Of a DNA stretch of 64,000 nt, positions 7,809-15,742 are shown in pieces. The stretch spans positions 42,292 through 106,291 of the forward strand of contig CAKUKE010000006.1 of assembly GCA_934662505.1 (NCBI GenBank), read 5' to 3'. The notes under the pieces are model-generated. The model had not been told where the DNA came from. It saw only the letters and a list, made by a program, of their open reading frames with translations, and searched no databases. A program made the translations under genes and the position numbers. This stretch comes from an uncultured Clostridia bacterium (lineage in GTDB: Bacteria; Bacillota; Clostridia; Christensenellales; Aristaeellaceae). The first letter of the stretch is position 1, and every line of letters begins with the position of its first letter.

Positions 7809-8666
7809 TCAGGGCAGGGTGCACTTTTCCCGCACAGGCACACCCTGCACCGTGAAGGGGTCGCCCTGCATCAGTTCCCGGGCGTTCAGCGCAAAGTCTT
7901 CGGGGCGCAGATCCCGCGGGCGGCGAATGGTAGGCGGTGCCTTGTACCCCACCTCATAGACCACCGGCCCTGCGTAGCCCGCCTCGTCCAGCGCGTTCAT
8001 CAGCGCCTGCCAGTCGATCACGCCCTCGCCCGGCAGCCAGTGACGCTCATTCAGCCGGTCATAATCGGAAAAATGCGTCGTTGCCAGCCGTTTGCCCACA
8101 CGGCGGACAAACGGCACAGGTTCCTCCCGCAGCAGGTGATTGGGGTCAAAACAGATCTTCAGCCTTTCATCTGCCGTCAGCCGCAGCATTTCCCCGCTGT
8201 CCCGTCCCAGACAGGTACGGGGCAGATTTTCGACTGCCACCACCGCGCCGGTCTGTTCGGCTGCATCCGCCAGCAGGGAAAGGGTCTCCGCCGCAGCAGC
8301 CAGCCGCTGCGCCCGCTCCCCATCGCCGATCGGCTCGGCGGAGGGGTGCACCACAAACAGACGGACGCCCGCCGCAGCCGCCCTGTCCATCAGCGCCCGG
8401 TGCGCCGCCAGCGTCTGCGTCCGCACCGCACCGCTCAGGCTGGACAGGTCGTTTTCCTCGAATGGATAAAAGGGCAGATGGACGCTGCGCATTTCCACCC
8501 CCGTATCCGCCGCCCACCGCGCCGCCTGCGCAAAGTCGAGGCGCTCCAGTTCCGCCGGCTCCAGCGACACCTCCATGCAGTCGATGCCCGCACGGGCGTA
8601 GTCCTCAAACAGCTGCCGGCCGAAAGGCTTCCCATTGGTGGAAAGCCCCACCCTGTGTTTTTTCAT
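7809..8666 (-). CDS. Sugar phosphate isomerase/epimerase family protein (TIM barrel)
   Basis: 285 aa AP-endonuclease-2-type TIM barrel. Metal-ligand motifs are visible: VHLPFYP, FVVHPSAEP, VAVENLPRTC, CFDPNHLL, THFSDYD and VVYEVGYK. Such enzymes isomerise or epimerise sugars, inositols or their acids with a divalent metal; the substrate cannot be told. The start is MKKHRVGL with GAGGGGGG upstream. It is a paralogue in fold, not a close copy, of the isomerase at 20769-21605. Monocistronic with its own promoter. Confidence 0.85.
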   Translation of the reverse strand: MKKHRVGLSTNGKPFGRQLFEDYARAGIDCMEVSLEPAELERLDFAQAARWAADTGVEMRSVHLPFYPFEENDLSSLSGAVRTQTLAAHRALMDRAAAAGVRLFVVHPSAEPIGDGERAQRLAAAAETLSLLADAAEQTGAVVAVENLPRTCLGRDSGEMLRLTADERLKICFDPNHLLREEPVPFVRRVGKRLATTHFSDYDRLNERHWLPGEGVIDWQALMNALDEAGYAGPVVYEVGYKAPPTIRRPRDLRPEDFALNARELMQGDPFTVQGVPVREKCTLP

Positions 8667-8691
8667 ACGCCGCCCCCCTCTTTTTCCCCAT

Positions 8692-8719
8692 ATTATCATT
8701 GCTCCCCACCGATGGTCAA
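8692..8719 (-). promoter_or_regulatory. Promoter for the isomerase gene
   Basis: Minus-strand TTGACC (8714-8719), 16-base spacer, GATAAT (8692-8697), 25 bases upstream of the start codon. Confidence 0.65.
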
Positions 8720-8838
8720 CCCCGGAAAAAGCGCGGAGGAGGCGGACACCGACCGGCTTCACGCAGGGGGATCCCAAACTGGAAGGGCGGCGGGGCACTT
8801 TGCGGGCGTGCCTGTTACAGTCGAGGCGTCTCCAGTGC

Positions 8839-8873
8839 AAAAAAGAGCGGAGGCTCCCGAAGAAACCTCCGCC
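8839..8873 (-). terminator. Terminator of the Gld-type ABC operon
   Basis: GCGGAGG/CCTCCGC stem with a 12-base loop that can extend internally, followed by TCTTTTTT on the minus strand, just after the stop of the last gene of the operon. Confidence 0.85.
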
Positions 8874-8891
8874 CGACGGCATCGCTTTGTC

Positions 8892-10244
8892 TTATCGGAT
8901 CTGCCGAAGCGTACGAAGCAGCTGATCCACGGCGGCCGCGTCGCAGTAGTAGGCGAACCCGTCCCGCACGCACAGATACCGTTCCGCATCACAGGTCATA
9001 AACGTCAGGGACGAAACATTTCCGTCCGTATCCGTTACCGCAGCGGTCAGCAGGGTGTCCCCCTCCGCCGCTTCCTCCGGCTTGCCCGACAGGGTCATGG
9101 CGGTCATTTTACCCAGCAGCGCTTCCGCTTCCGACGCCTCCATTGCCGTTCCGTTGACGGTATAGACCGCCGTTTCCGTACCCGTTCCATCGGCATCTTC
9201 ACCGTCGCCGCCGGCGTTTTCCTGCACCGTCACATCGCGGTTCAGCGTCCAGACGTGGCCGTCGTCCCGCCACTCGATCTGCCGCAGCGTTTCCGCCGTC
9301 ACGTCGGTCAGCGCGGTACGGTACATCTGGTTCACGTCCGCAGTGAGCAGGCCATTCACGGAAGAGGACAAAACCACATAGGTCATGCGGGAGCCGGGCA
9401 GCCGGGCGTAGTAATTGCCCGTTTCCGTCTCTTTGCCGATCAGCAGCTGCCACACCGTTTCTTCGCCGTTCAGCAGCGTCACCTTCAGGGCGCTTTCATC
9501 ACCCAGCCCCAGCTCCGTCAGCCGGTCGTCATCCGCCTGCGCGTCCGTCAGTTCCTTCCAGGACAGCGCTTTGGCCGCGTCGATCAGCGTGGTCACGCTG
9601 CCGCTCTCCAGCTTCTCGCCGGTCGCCGTGTTGTACCAGCTGCCGTTTTCCAGCTGCACATCCAGCCGGTCGCCTACGGTAAGGCGGGTCACCGTGTCCG
9701 CTTCGGGCAGCGTTTCCGTCTGCGCCAGCGCGGTCAGCCGCTTGTCAAAGACGGTCTTCAGGTTCTGGGACACGGTGTACACCACCGTATCCTCCCCGTC
9801 CAGACGCAGGTAATACCCGTCCTCAAAGGGGGTTGCGGCACCCATGCCGTACACGGTGCTGCCGCCGTTCTGCCAGTCCGCTTCCACGGTGAATTCCGGC
9901 TTTTCCAGCCCGTAGTCCGCCAGCTTTTCCACCTGCTCCAGCTTACGGGTGGCGGTCATGCCGGTCAGGGTATCCGCCAGCGCGTTGACCGCATCCTGAT
10001 CAAGGGGAAACGCAGCGTCTTCCCGCAGCGCCCACACCCCGTCCTGACGCACCAGATCAAACTGCGTTCCGTTCGCAGCCCACTTCAGCCCCGTCAGTTC
10101 CTCCGCGCCGTGATCGGTCAGCGCAAAGCTGCCGGTCGTTTCCGTCACCGGCTCCTTTTCCGTCAGCCGCGTCACGGCAAAGTATCCGCCCACTGCTGCC
10201 GCCAGTACGCACAGCAGCAGGATCAGCCTCTTTCCCCGTTTCAC
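8892..10244 (-). CDS. DUF4340 domain protein, membrane-anchored component of a Gld-type ABC system
   Basis: 450 aa with an N-terminal membrane anchor (KRGKRLILLLCVLAAAVGGYF) and a long extracytoplasmic region of DUF4340 type (repeated units with WALREDAAFPLDQDAVN and LADYGLEKPEFTVE). The GTG start overlaps the GldG-like stop codon (GTGA) and has AAGGAGG 8 bases upstream; an upstream in-frame GTG lacks a good site. DUF4340 proteins regularly follow GldF/GldG-like genes; their molecular role is unknown. Confidence 0.85.
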   Translation of the reverse strand: MKRGKRLILLLCVLAAAVGGYFAVTRLTEKEPVTETTGSFALTDHGAEELTGLKWAANGTQFDLVRQDGVWALREDAAFPLDQDAVNALADTLTGMTATRKLEQVEKLADYGLEKPEFTVEADWQNGGSTVYGMGAATPFEDGYYLRLDGEDTVVYTVSQNLKTVFDKRLTALAQTETLPEADTVTRLTVGDRLDVQLENGSWYNTATGEKLESGSVTTLIDAAKALSWKELTDAQADDDRLTELGLGDESALKVTLLNGEETVWQLLIGKETETGNYYARLPGSRMTYVVLSSSVNGLLTADVNQMYRTALTDVTAETLRQIEWRDDGHVWTLNRDVTVQENAGGDGEDADGTGTETAVYTVNGTAMEASEAEALLGKMTAMTLSGKPEEAAEGDTLLTAAVTDTDGNVSSLTFMTCDAERYLCVRDGFAYYCDAAAVDQLLRTLRQIR

Positions 10245-11683
10245 CGTCTTTTCCTCCTTATCCACACCGTCACGCCCACGGCGATGAAGGTCAGGGGCAC
10301 CAGCCCCACCAGAATGACCGTCCAGACGGAGCTCTTGCCGCTGGAGACCACCAGCGTGCTTTCATCCAGCGACTTGGCGCGGATGGAAATGGCGTTCTCC
10401 TGACCGCCCATCCAGTCCAGCGCGTTGAGCAGCAGGCTGCTGTTGGCGCCGGACACCATGTAATCCATATTCTCGTTCAGGAAATCCTGCGAGGCCACCC
10501 AGAAGAGCTTGCCCCCGTTCTTTTCCGATACCGCCGCAATGTGGAAGGGGCCGTCCGTATCGCCGTCCTCCTTCGCGGTGGTGGTCGCATCCATCCCCGC
10601 CGCCTTGGCGTAGGCGCTGTCCGAGGTGGTCAGAAGCCATGTGACCTCCGCGTCCCCCGCCGCCTCCACGAGGGGCTGGCTGACAGGCGCGATGATATAG
10701 TACTTTCCCTCCACCAGCGGTTCGGTCACGGTATGGCTCTCCACGGTGGGCAGCAGATAATGGGGGTACCGGTTCATGTGCATATTCCGATCACCCTCCA
10801 GAACGAGCCCTTCGCCCAGCGTCAGTCCCATATGCGCGGTCACTTTCTGGAGGTTTTCCATTTTATTGCCGTCCAGCCCGTTGCCCAGCAGCGCCACGCT
10901 GCCGCCGCCGTCCAGATAGCGGATCAGCATGTCCGCCTCCTCGGCGTTGATATCGCCCGTGGGCTGATTGATGAGCACCGCCGTCGCGTCCTGCGGCACC
11001 TCCTCGGCCGTCAGCAGGGACAATTCCTCCGTGTCCATGTTGTCCTGCGCCATGGACGCGCTCAGCGTGTCGCTCAGCGCCGCCTCGCCGTGCCCGGTCA
11101 GCAGGTACACCTTGGGCAGGTCGTCGCTGGTCACGTAGTGGATGGCGTTGGTCAGCGCGTTTTCGCCGTCAAACTTGGTCGTGGTGGTATAGCCGTAATA
11201 GGACGAGGAATCCGACTGATACTCCGTCACGTATATCTCGTTGTACGCCACCAGCCGGCTGCGGTCGCCGCTGGTCACCAGCACGCTGTTGGCGTACAGC
11301 TTGCTCAGTTCCAGATTGTACTTTTCAAGGAAGTTGGGCTTCTCCACCGGATCCACGGTCTCCGCATGCAGATGCTGGGATTGTCCCGCATAGGCGTTCA
11401 GCAGCTTCTCAATGGTAGCGTCCTGCGCACCCGTGTTGCAGAGCAGATACATGTATACATCCTCGTCCAGACTTCGGGCGATGCGCCGGGTCTGGTCGGA
11501 CAGGGTGTACAGGCTGTTGGCAGTCATGTCGATCTGGGTCACGGAGGCAGGCAGCGCCCCGGCGGCAAGGTTCAGCACCACGGCAATGACGATGAGAATG
11601 ACCGTGGCAAAGGCGGAATAGCTGCCCGCCCGGAATCGGCTGCCGAAGGCGGAGCCTTTGCTTTTTTCGGAAGATGCGCTCAT
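10241..11683 (-). CDS. GldG-like ABC transporter auxiliary protein
   Basis: 480 aa. An N-terminal transmembrane segment (YSAFATVILIVIAVVLNLAAG) is followed by a large extracytoplasmic domain of ABC_transp_aux/GldG type (ANSLYTLSDQTRRIARSLDEDVYMYLL), then a C-terminal transmembrane helix (WTVILVGLVPLTFIAVGVTVWIRRK). ATG start overlaps the permease stop (ATGA), with AGGAGGT upstream. In gliding bacteroidetes the counterpart works with GldA and GldF; here the substrate is unknown. Confidence 0.88.
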   Translation of the reverse strand: MSASSEKSKGSAFGSRFRAGSYSAFATVILIVIAVVLNLAAGALPASVTQIDMTANSLYTLSDQTRRIARSLDEDVYMYLLCNTGAQDATIEKLLNAYAGQSQHLHAETVDPVEKPNFLEKYNLELSKLYANSVLVTSGDRSRLVAYNEIYVTEYQSDSSSYYGYTTTTKFDGENALTNAIHYVTSDDLPKVYLLTGHGEAALSDTLSASMAQDNMDTEELSLLTAEEVPQDATAVLINQPTGDINAEEADMLIRYLDGGGSVALLGNGLDGNKMENLQKVTAHMGLTLGEGLVLEGDRNMHMNRYPHYLLPTVESHTVTEPLVEGKYYIIAPVSQPLVEAAGDAEVTWLLTTSDSAYAKAAGMDATTTAKEDGDTDGPFHIAAVSEKNGGKLFWVASQDFLNENMDYMVSGANSSLLLNALDWMGGQENAISIRAKSLDESTLVVSSGKSSVWTVILVGLVPLTFIAVGVTVWIRRKRR

Positions 11684-12546
11684 GCGTTCCACCTCCTCTT
11701 TTCCATGGCCTGCACCGTCATGAACAGAAACACGGCGGTAATGGACAGATAGTAGACGATGGCGGTCAGGTCGAACACGCCGCCGGAAAAGGTGTAGAAC
11801 CTCTCAAACACGCTCAGCTTTTCCATGACGTTTTTAAACAGCCCCTCAAACGCCGCCTCGTTGGTGCGGTACCACAGGTAAATACCGCCGAGACCGACTA
11901 CGCCCGCCGTCAGGGCGACGGGCACGTTCTTCGTCAGCGCCCACAAAAGGGCGGCTGCGCCGATCATCAGCACGCACAGGGCGAACAGGGAGGACGCCGC
12001 CTCCGTGGACACATAGCTGGACAGGCCGGACATGAAATAGAGCACCAGCATGACCGCCAGCGTCACGACCGCGGAGACCACCTGATTTTCCGTCACCGCA
12101 GAAATGAACAGACCGATGGACGTCAGGCACGCGCCCAGCATGAAAAAGGCGAACAGGGTACCGTAGGAAACCGCCATGGGCACCGTGCCGAACCGGCTGA
12201 GCAGCAGAGGATACAGCGCCGTCACGGCCACGGGCACAAGCAGGGTGACCAGCAGCGCCAGATATTTGCCCATCACCACATCCGTCATGCTGATGGGCAG
12301 GGAGTAGAGCAGCTGATCCGTCTTCTGCCGTTTTTCCTCCGCCAGCGAACGCATGGTCAGAAACGGCACCGCCAGCAGATATACAAAGGAGACCGCGCTC
12401 ACGGCGTAGGCAAAGTTCGCCGTGTAGCCGCTCAGGTTGTACGCCATGGTGTAAATGCCCACAAACAGCAGCAGAAACGCAGAAAACAGATAGCCCGTCA
12501 CGCTCTTGAACATGGCCTCTATTTCCCGCCTGAACACGGCCGTCAT
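11680..12546 (-). CDS. ABC-2 type permease (GldF-like)
   Basis: 288 aa integral membrane protein with about six hydrophobic segments and the typical start REIEAMFKSVTGYLFSAF. It also holds the family motif EEKRQKTDQLLYSLPISM between the second and third spans. It overlaps the ATPase gene by 4 bases and the GldG-like gene by 4 bases, so the module is tightly coupled. Confidence 0.9.
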   Translation of the reverse strand: MTAVFRREIEAMFKSVTGYLFSAFLLLFVGIYTMAYNLSGYTANFAYAVSAVSFVYLLAVPFLTMRSLAEEKRQKTDQLLYSLPISMTDVVMGKYLALLVTLLVPVAVTALYPLLLSRFGTVPMAVSYGTLFAFFMLGACLTSIGLFISAVTENQVVSAVVTLAVMLVLYFMSGLSSYVSTEAASSLFALCVLMIGAAALLWALTKNVPVALTAGVVGLGGIYLWYRTNEAAFEGLFKNVMEKLSVFERFYTFSGGVFDLTAIVYYLSITAVFLFMTVQAMEKRRWNA

Positions 12547-13532
12547 GCCTCATCCGCCTCCTCTTTCTCTTTTTCCTCCGGCGCGGTTTTCTCCGCGTCC
12601 GGCGCGTCCTGTGTCAGCTCCAGGAACACGTCCTCCAGACTGGCCTTCTCCATGTGCAGTTCCGTCAGGGGGACGCCGGCAGCCGCAAAGGCGTCAAACA
12701 CCTTTTCCCGCACGTCCTGTCCCTCCTCAGGGGTCAGCCGCAGCGCATGCTCGCCGTCCTCCGCGTCCGCGCGCTCCGTCTGCCGCACGCCCTCCACGCC
12801 GCTCAGCACCCGCCGCATTTCCTCCTCGCCGCACCGGGCAGCCACACGCAGGGTCGCCGTGCCGGACAGAAGCGCCGTCAGATTTTCCGCCGTGTCGCTG
12901 GCCACCAGCCTGCCGTGGGAGATGATCATGATGTGCTGACACACGGTCTGCACCTCGCTGAGAATGTGGCTGGAAAGGATGATGGTGTGTTCCCTCCCCA
13001 GTTCCCGGATCAGTTCGCGGATCTCGATGATCTGCGCGGGATCCAGCCCTACGGTCGGCTCATCCAGAATGATGACCTCCGGGTCGCCCAGCAGCGCCTG
13101 CGCGATGCCCACCCGCTGACGGTACCCCTTGGACAGGTTGCGGATGAGCCTGTCCCGCATTTCCGTCACGCCGGTCTTTTCCATTACCGCGTCGATCTTT
13201 TCCCGCCGCTGCCCCCCGGGGATACCCTTGGCGCGGGCAACAAAGTCCAGATACTCCCCCGGCGTCATGTCCGTATACAGCGGCGGCAGCTCCGGCAGAT
13301 AGCCGATCAGCCTTTTCGCCCTGACGGGTTCCTCCAGCATGTCATGGCCGTCCACCAGCACCTGCCCGGAGGTGGCGCCAAGACACCCGGCGATGATGTT
13401 CATCGTGGTGCTTTTTCCCGCGCCGTTGGGACCTAAAAAGCCGTACACCCTGCCCTTTTCGATGGTAAAGGACAAATCGCTGACCGCCTCGTGCGCGCCG
13501 TAGCGCTTGGTCAGATGTCTGACTTCTATCAA
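12543..13532 (-). CDS. ABC transporter ATP-binding protein (GldA-like)
   Basis: 329 aa ATPase for the ABC-2 permease downstream. Walker A GPNGAGKST, signature NLSKGYRQRVGIAQALL, Walker B VIILDEPTVGLDP, H-loop ILSSHIL, then a C-terminal extension ending in an acidic/basic EEKEKEEADEA tail. Start chosen at TTG (LIEVRHLTKRYG) because AAAGGGGAG lies just upstream; an ATG at 13568 with a weak site would add 12 residues. First gene of the four-gene exporter operon. Confidence 0.9.
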   Translation of the reverse strand: MIEVRHLTKRYGAHEAVSDLSFTIEKGRVYGFLGPNGAGKSTTMNIIAGCLGATSGQVLVDGHDMLEEPVRAKRLIGYLPELPPLYTDMTPGEYLDFVARAKGIPGGQRREKIDAVMEKTGVTEMRDRLIRNLSKGYRQRVGIAQALLGDPEVIILDEPTVGLDPAQIIEIRELIRELGREHTIILSSHILSEVQTVCQHIMIISHGRLVASDTAENLTALLSGTATLRVAARCGEEEMRRVLSGVEGVRQTERADAEDGEHALRLTPEEGQDVREKVFDAFAAAGVPLTELHMEKASLEDVFLELTQDAPDAEKTAPEEKEKEEADEA

Positions 13533-13643
13533 GCTGTACTCCCCTTTCGGTTCTTTTTGCCTTTCCATATTAGCCCTGAAATATGCATTTTATATGATGC
13601 AAATAAGAACAGTTTGTAAACATTTTCGCAGACCGCCCCATGC

Positions 13644-13670
13644 AAAAAGGGACGCGCCTGCGCGCGTCCC
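13644..13670 (-). terminator. Terminator of the solute-binding protein gene
   Basis: Perfect 9-bp stem GGGACGCGC/GCGCGTCCC with a 4-base loop and T5 on the minus strand. Confidence 0.9.
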
Positions 13671-13690
13671 TCCACAGTGTTTTGATCCTG

Positions 13691-15364
13691 TTATTTGACC
13701 AGATCCATGCCGTAGTCCTTGTCCAGATGATGCTGGACGTTGTAGGCCTCCTGCATGCGATCCCGGGCTTCCCGGAACCCCATGTCCAGACCCTTCTGCT
13801 GATAGGCCTCGAAGTCGTCCAGACTGTTCTTGCCGATGATGAACTTGATGAACTCGGCGGCGCAGTAGGTGTTCGCTTCGGTGTAGGGGTCGTACATCCG
13901 CTGCCAGCCGTCGTCGTCAAACACCACGTAGCCGATTTCGTATTCTCTGTCCGCATGCTCGCCCCAGATCACGCCGTTCTGCGCATCCAGACTGATGGTG
14001 GTCATCTGCGCCGCAATGGTAGGCTCCGCCACGGTGCGGATCAGGTTGGCGCGGGTGGACCAGTAGTAGGTCAGGTTGGGGCACAGGTAAATGTCCGCCA
14101 GCTTCTCATCTTCAAAGCGGTTCAGGAATTCTTCCGTATAGTAGGGATGACCGTCCACCATGGTGTAGTCCACGCCCTCCACGCCGTAATTGGCGCGCAG
14201 GATGGCTTCCTTGGTGAACAGGGTGTCCAGCCACCGGGCCGCCACCTGCTGGGTCTCCGGAGCGCTCTTGCCGCAGATGATGGTGAAGTTGGCCGCAGCA
14301 GAATCGTATCCCTGTTTCATATGGAGCTGCTGATCGGCAGTTTTGCGGGGAGCGGCCATGGCCGTCAGATCGAAGTTCTGCGAACCGGTATACAGCGCCT
14401 CATAATATTCAGGACCTGCATAGGATTCCGGCCACACCCCCAGACGGTCGGACAGCAGCAGAGATTCGATGCCCTCATCATCACGGCTCATGAAGCCGGG
14501 ATCGATGTAGCCCGCCTCATACCATTTATTCATCAGGGTCAGGTAATCCTTGGCGCGGTCGTCTACTAAGCTGGGAACCTGCACCACGCCGTTTTCCTGA
14601 CTGTACCAGCTTCTCAGATCGAAGGCGCTATTCAAATACATGTCCGACTCGTAAATGCCATTCTGACCCAGCGCCATGGGGATGACGTCATCGCCCCGCT
14701 CCTTGAAGGCTGCCAACACCTTTTCCAGATCGTCCAGCGTTTCAGGCACTGCCAGCCCCGCTTCGTCCAGCCAGTCCTGACGGATGAGACCGCCGCACTC
14801 CGACGGGATCTCATCCAGCCACAGCTGGGTGGCGCACCACAGCTGCCCCTGCGCGGTGGTCAGGGTATCCTTCCAGCCCGTCTGTTTGCCCAGACCGTAC
14901 AGTTCCTTCTCGCTGCCCCACTCCCATGCGGCAAAGGAATCCTCGTTGCCCGGCTCGATCCCCGCGAAATAATGGGGCATCAGATCCTTGAACTGGTTCA
15001 GGTCGGCGTACACGCCGTCGTTGATCGCCTGCTGGGGGCCGCCGTTGTACCAGGGGTTGATCAGCATATCATAGTAATTGCCGCTGACCATCATCAGGTT
15101 CAGCTGCTGATCCATCTGTTCGCTGGAATAGTGGATGAATTCCACGTGCACACCCGTCTGCTCCTCCATCCACAGATAGAAGGGGTGCTCGGCATAGCTT
15201 TCGTAATACTGCGCCGCGTTGCCGTTCATGGGCGCCCAGCAGGTCAGGGTGTAATCGCCGATCCACAGGGGGCCGTGCCCGGCTTCCGCCAGCGCGGGCG
15301 CCGCCAGCGTCAGTGCGGTCAGGATACAGAGCAGAACGCTGAGAAACCGCAGATGCTTCTTCAT
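13691..15364 (-). CDS. Carbohydrate ABC transporter extracellular solute-binding protein, orphan
   Basis: 557 aa, signal peptide ..LTALTLAAPALA|EA, no lipobox. The mature protein resembles large LplA/family-1 sugar-binding proteins of Clostridia (Y.SYAEHPFYLWMEEQTGVHVEFIHYSSEQ, then a region with GLIRQDWLDEAGLAVPETLDDL). No permease or ATPase gene lies nearby, so it must dock onto a transporter encoded elsewhere. Start MKKHLRF with AAAGGAG upstream. It lies directly downstream of the membrane AraC regulator that probably controls it. Ligand unknown. Confidence 0.85.
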   Translation of the reverse strand: MKKHLRFLSVLLCILTALTLAAPALAEAGHGPLWIGDYTLTCWAPMNGNAAQYYESYAEHPFYLWMEEQTGVHVEFIHYSSEQMDQQLNLMMVSGNYYDMLINPWYNGGPQQAINDGVYADLNQFKDLMPHYFAGIEPGNEDSFAAWEWGSEKELYGLGKQTGWKDTLTTAQGQLWCATQLWLDEIPSECGGLIRQDWLDEAGLAVPETLDDLEKVLAAFKERGDDVIPMALGQNGIYESDMYLNSAFDLRSWYSQENGVVQVPSLVDDRAKDYLTLMNKWYEAGYIDPGFMSRDDEGIESLLLSDRLGVWPESYAGPEYYEALYTGSQNFDLTAMAAPRKTADQQLHMKQGYDSAAANFTIICGKSAPETQQVAARWLDTLFTKEAILRANYGVEGVDYTMVDGHPYYTEEFLNRFEDEKLADIYLCPNLTYYWSTRANLIRTVAEPTIAAQMTTISLDAQNGVIWGEHADREYEIGYVVFDDDGWQRMYDPYTEANTYCAAEFIKFIIGKNSLDDFEAYQQKGLDMGFREARDRMQEAYNVQHHLDKDYGMDLVK

Positions 15365-15416
15365 GGGGGTCACTCCTTTTTCTTTGCCGGACTTCCGCCG
15401 GTCTTTGGATGTATTT

Positions 15417-15475
15417 ATCATATGTATTTATTTCCTGAAAATCAATCCGCAGTTTGTGCATGGTCATTTTGTGAC
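15417..15475 (-). promoter_or_regulatory. Promoter and possible operator of the solute-binding protein gene
   Basis: Minus-strand TTGATT (15440-15445), 17-base spacer, TATGAT (15417-15422). Just upstream, GTCA-N5-TGAC (15463-15475) is a small inverted repeat in activator position, a candidate site for the neighbouring AraC-type regulator. The promoter is well supported, the operator is a guess. Confidence 0.7.
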
Positions 15476-15642
15476 AGCCCCGCGCAAACGCATTTTTTCA
15501 GGCGGTGCAAGAACTGGGCGCATTCCCGTGTCATTCCGTTTTTCCGTCAAATGCAGCGCAGCGGAACGCCCTTTGTCACATTTTGCATAGTCTGTTTCTG
15601 CCGTTTTTCCCGCCGCATCTGCAGGCAATACCGTTGCAGCCG

Positions 15643-15674
15643 AAAAAAATACCCGGCGAATCCCCTTCGCCGGG
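15643..15674 (-). terminator. Terminator of the membrane AraC regulator gene
   Basis: Perfect 9-bp stem CCCGGCGAA/TTCGCCGGG, 5-base loop, then TATTTTTTT on the minus strand. The remaining 15446-15642 interval holds no gene. Confidence 0.9.
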
Positions 15675-15742
15675 CAGTCCATGTTTTCCTTTTAAGCGGA
15701 TGCCTTCCCTGCACATTCTGCGCGCCGGAACCCTCCCGCCGC

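Noticed and set aside
8040..10403. Long plus-strand reading frame (787 codons) antisense to the isomerase and DUF4340 genes
   Set aside because: Rich in His, Arg, Gln and Pro with no motif or ribosome-binding site; it mirrors real minus-strand genes in GC-rich DNA.
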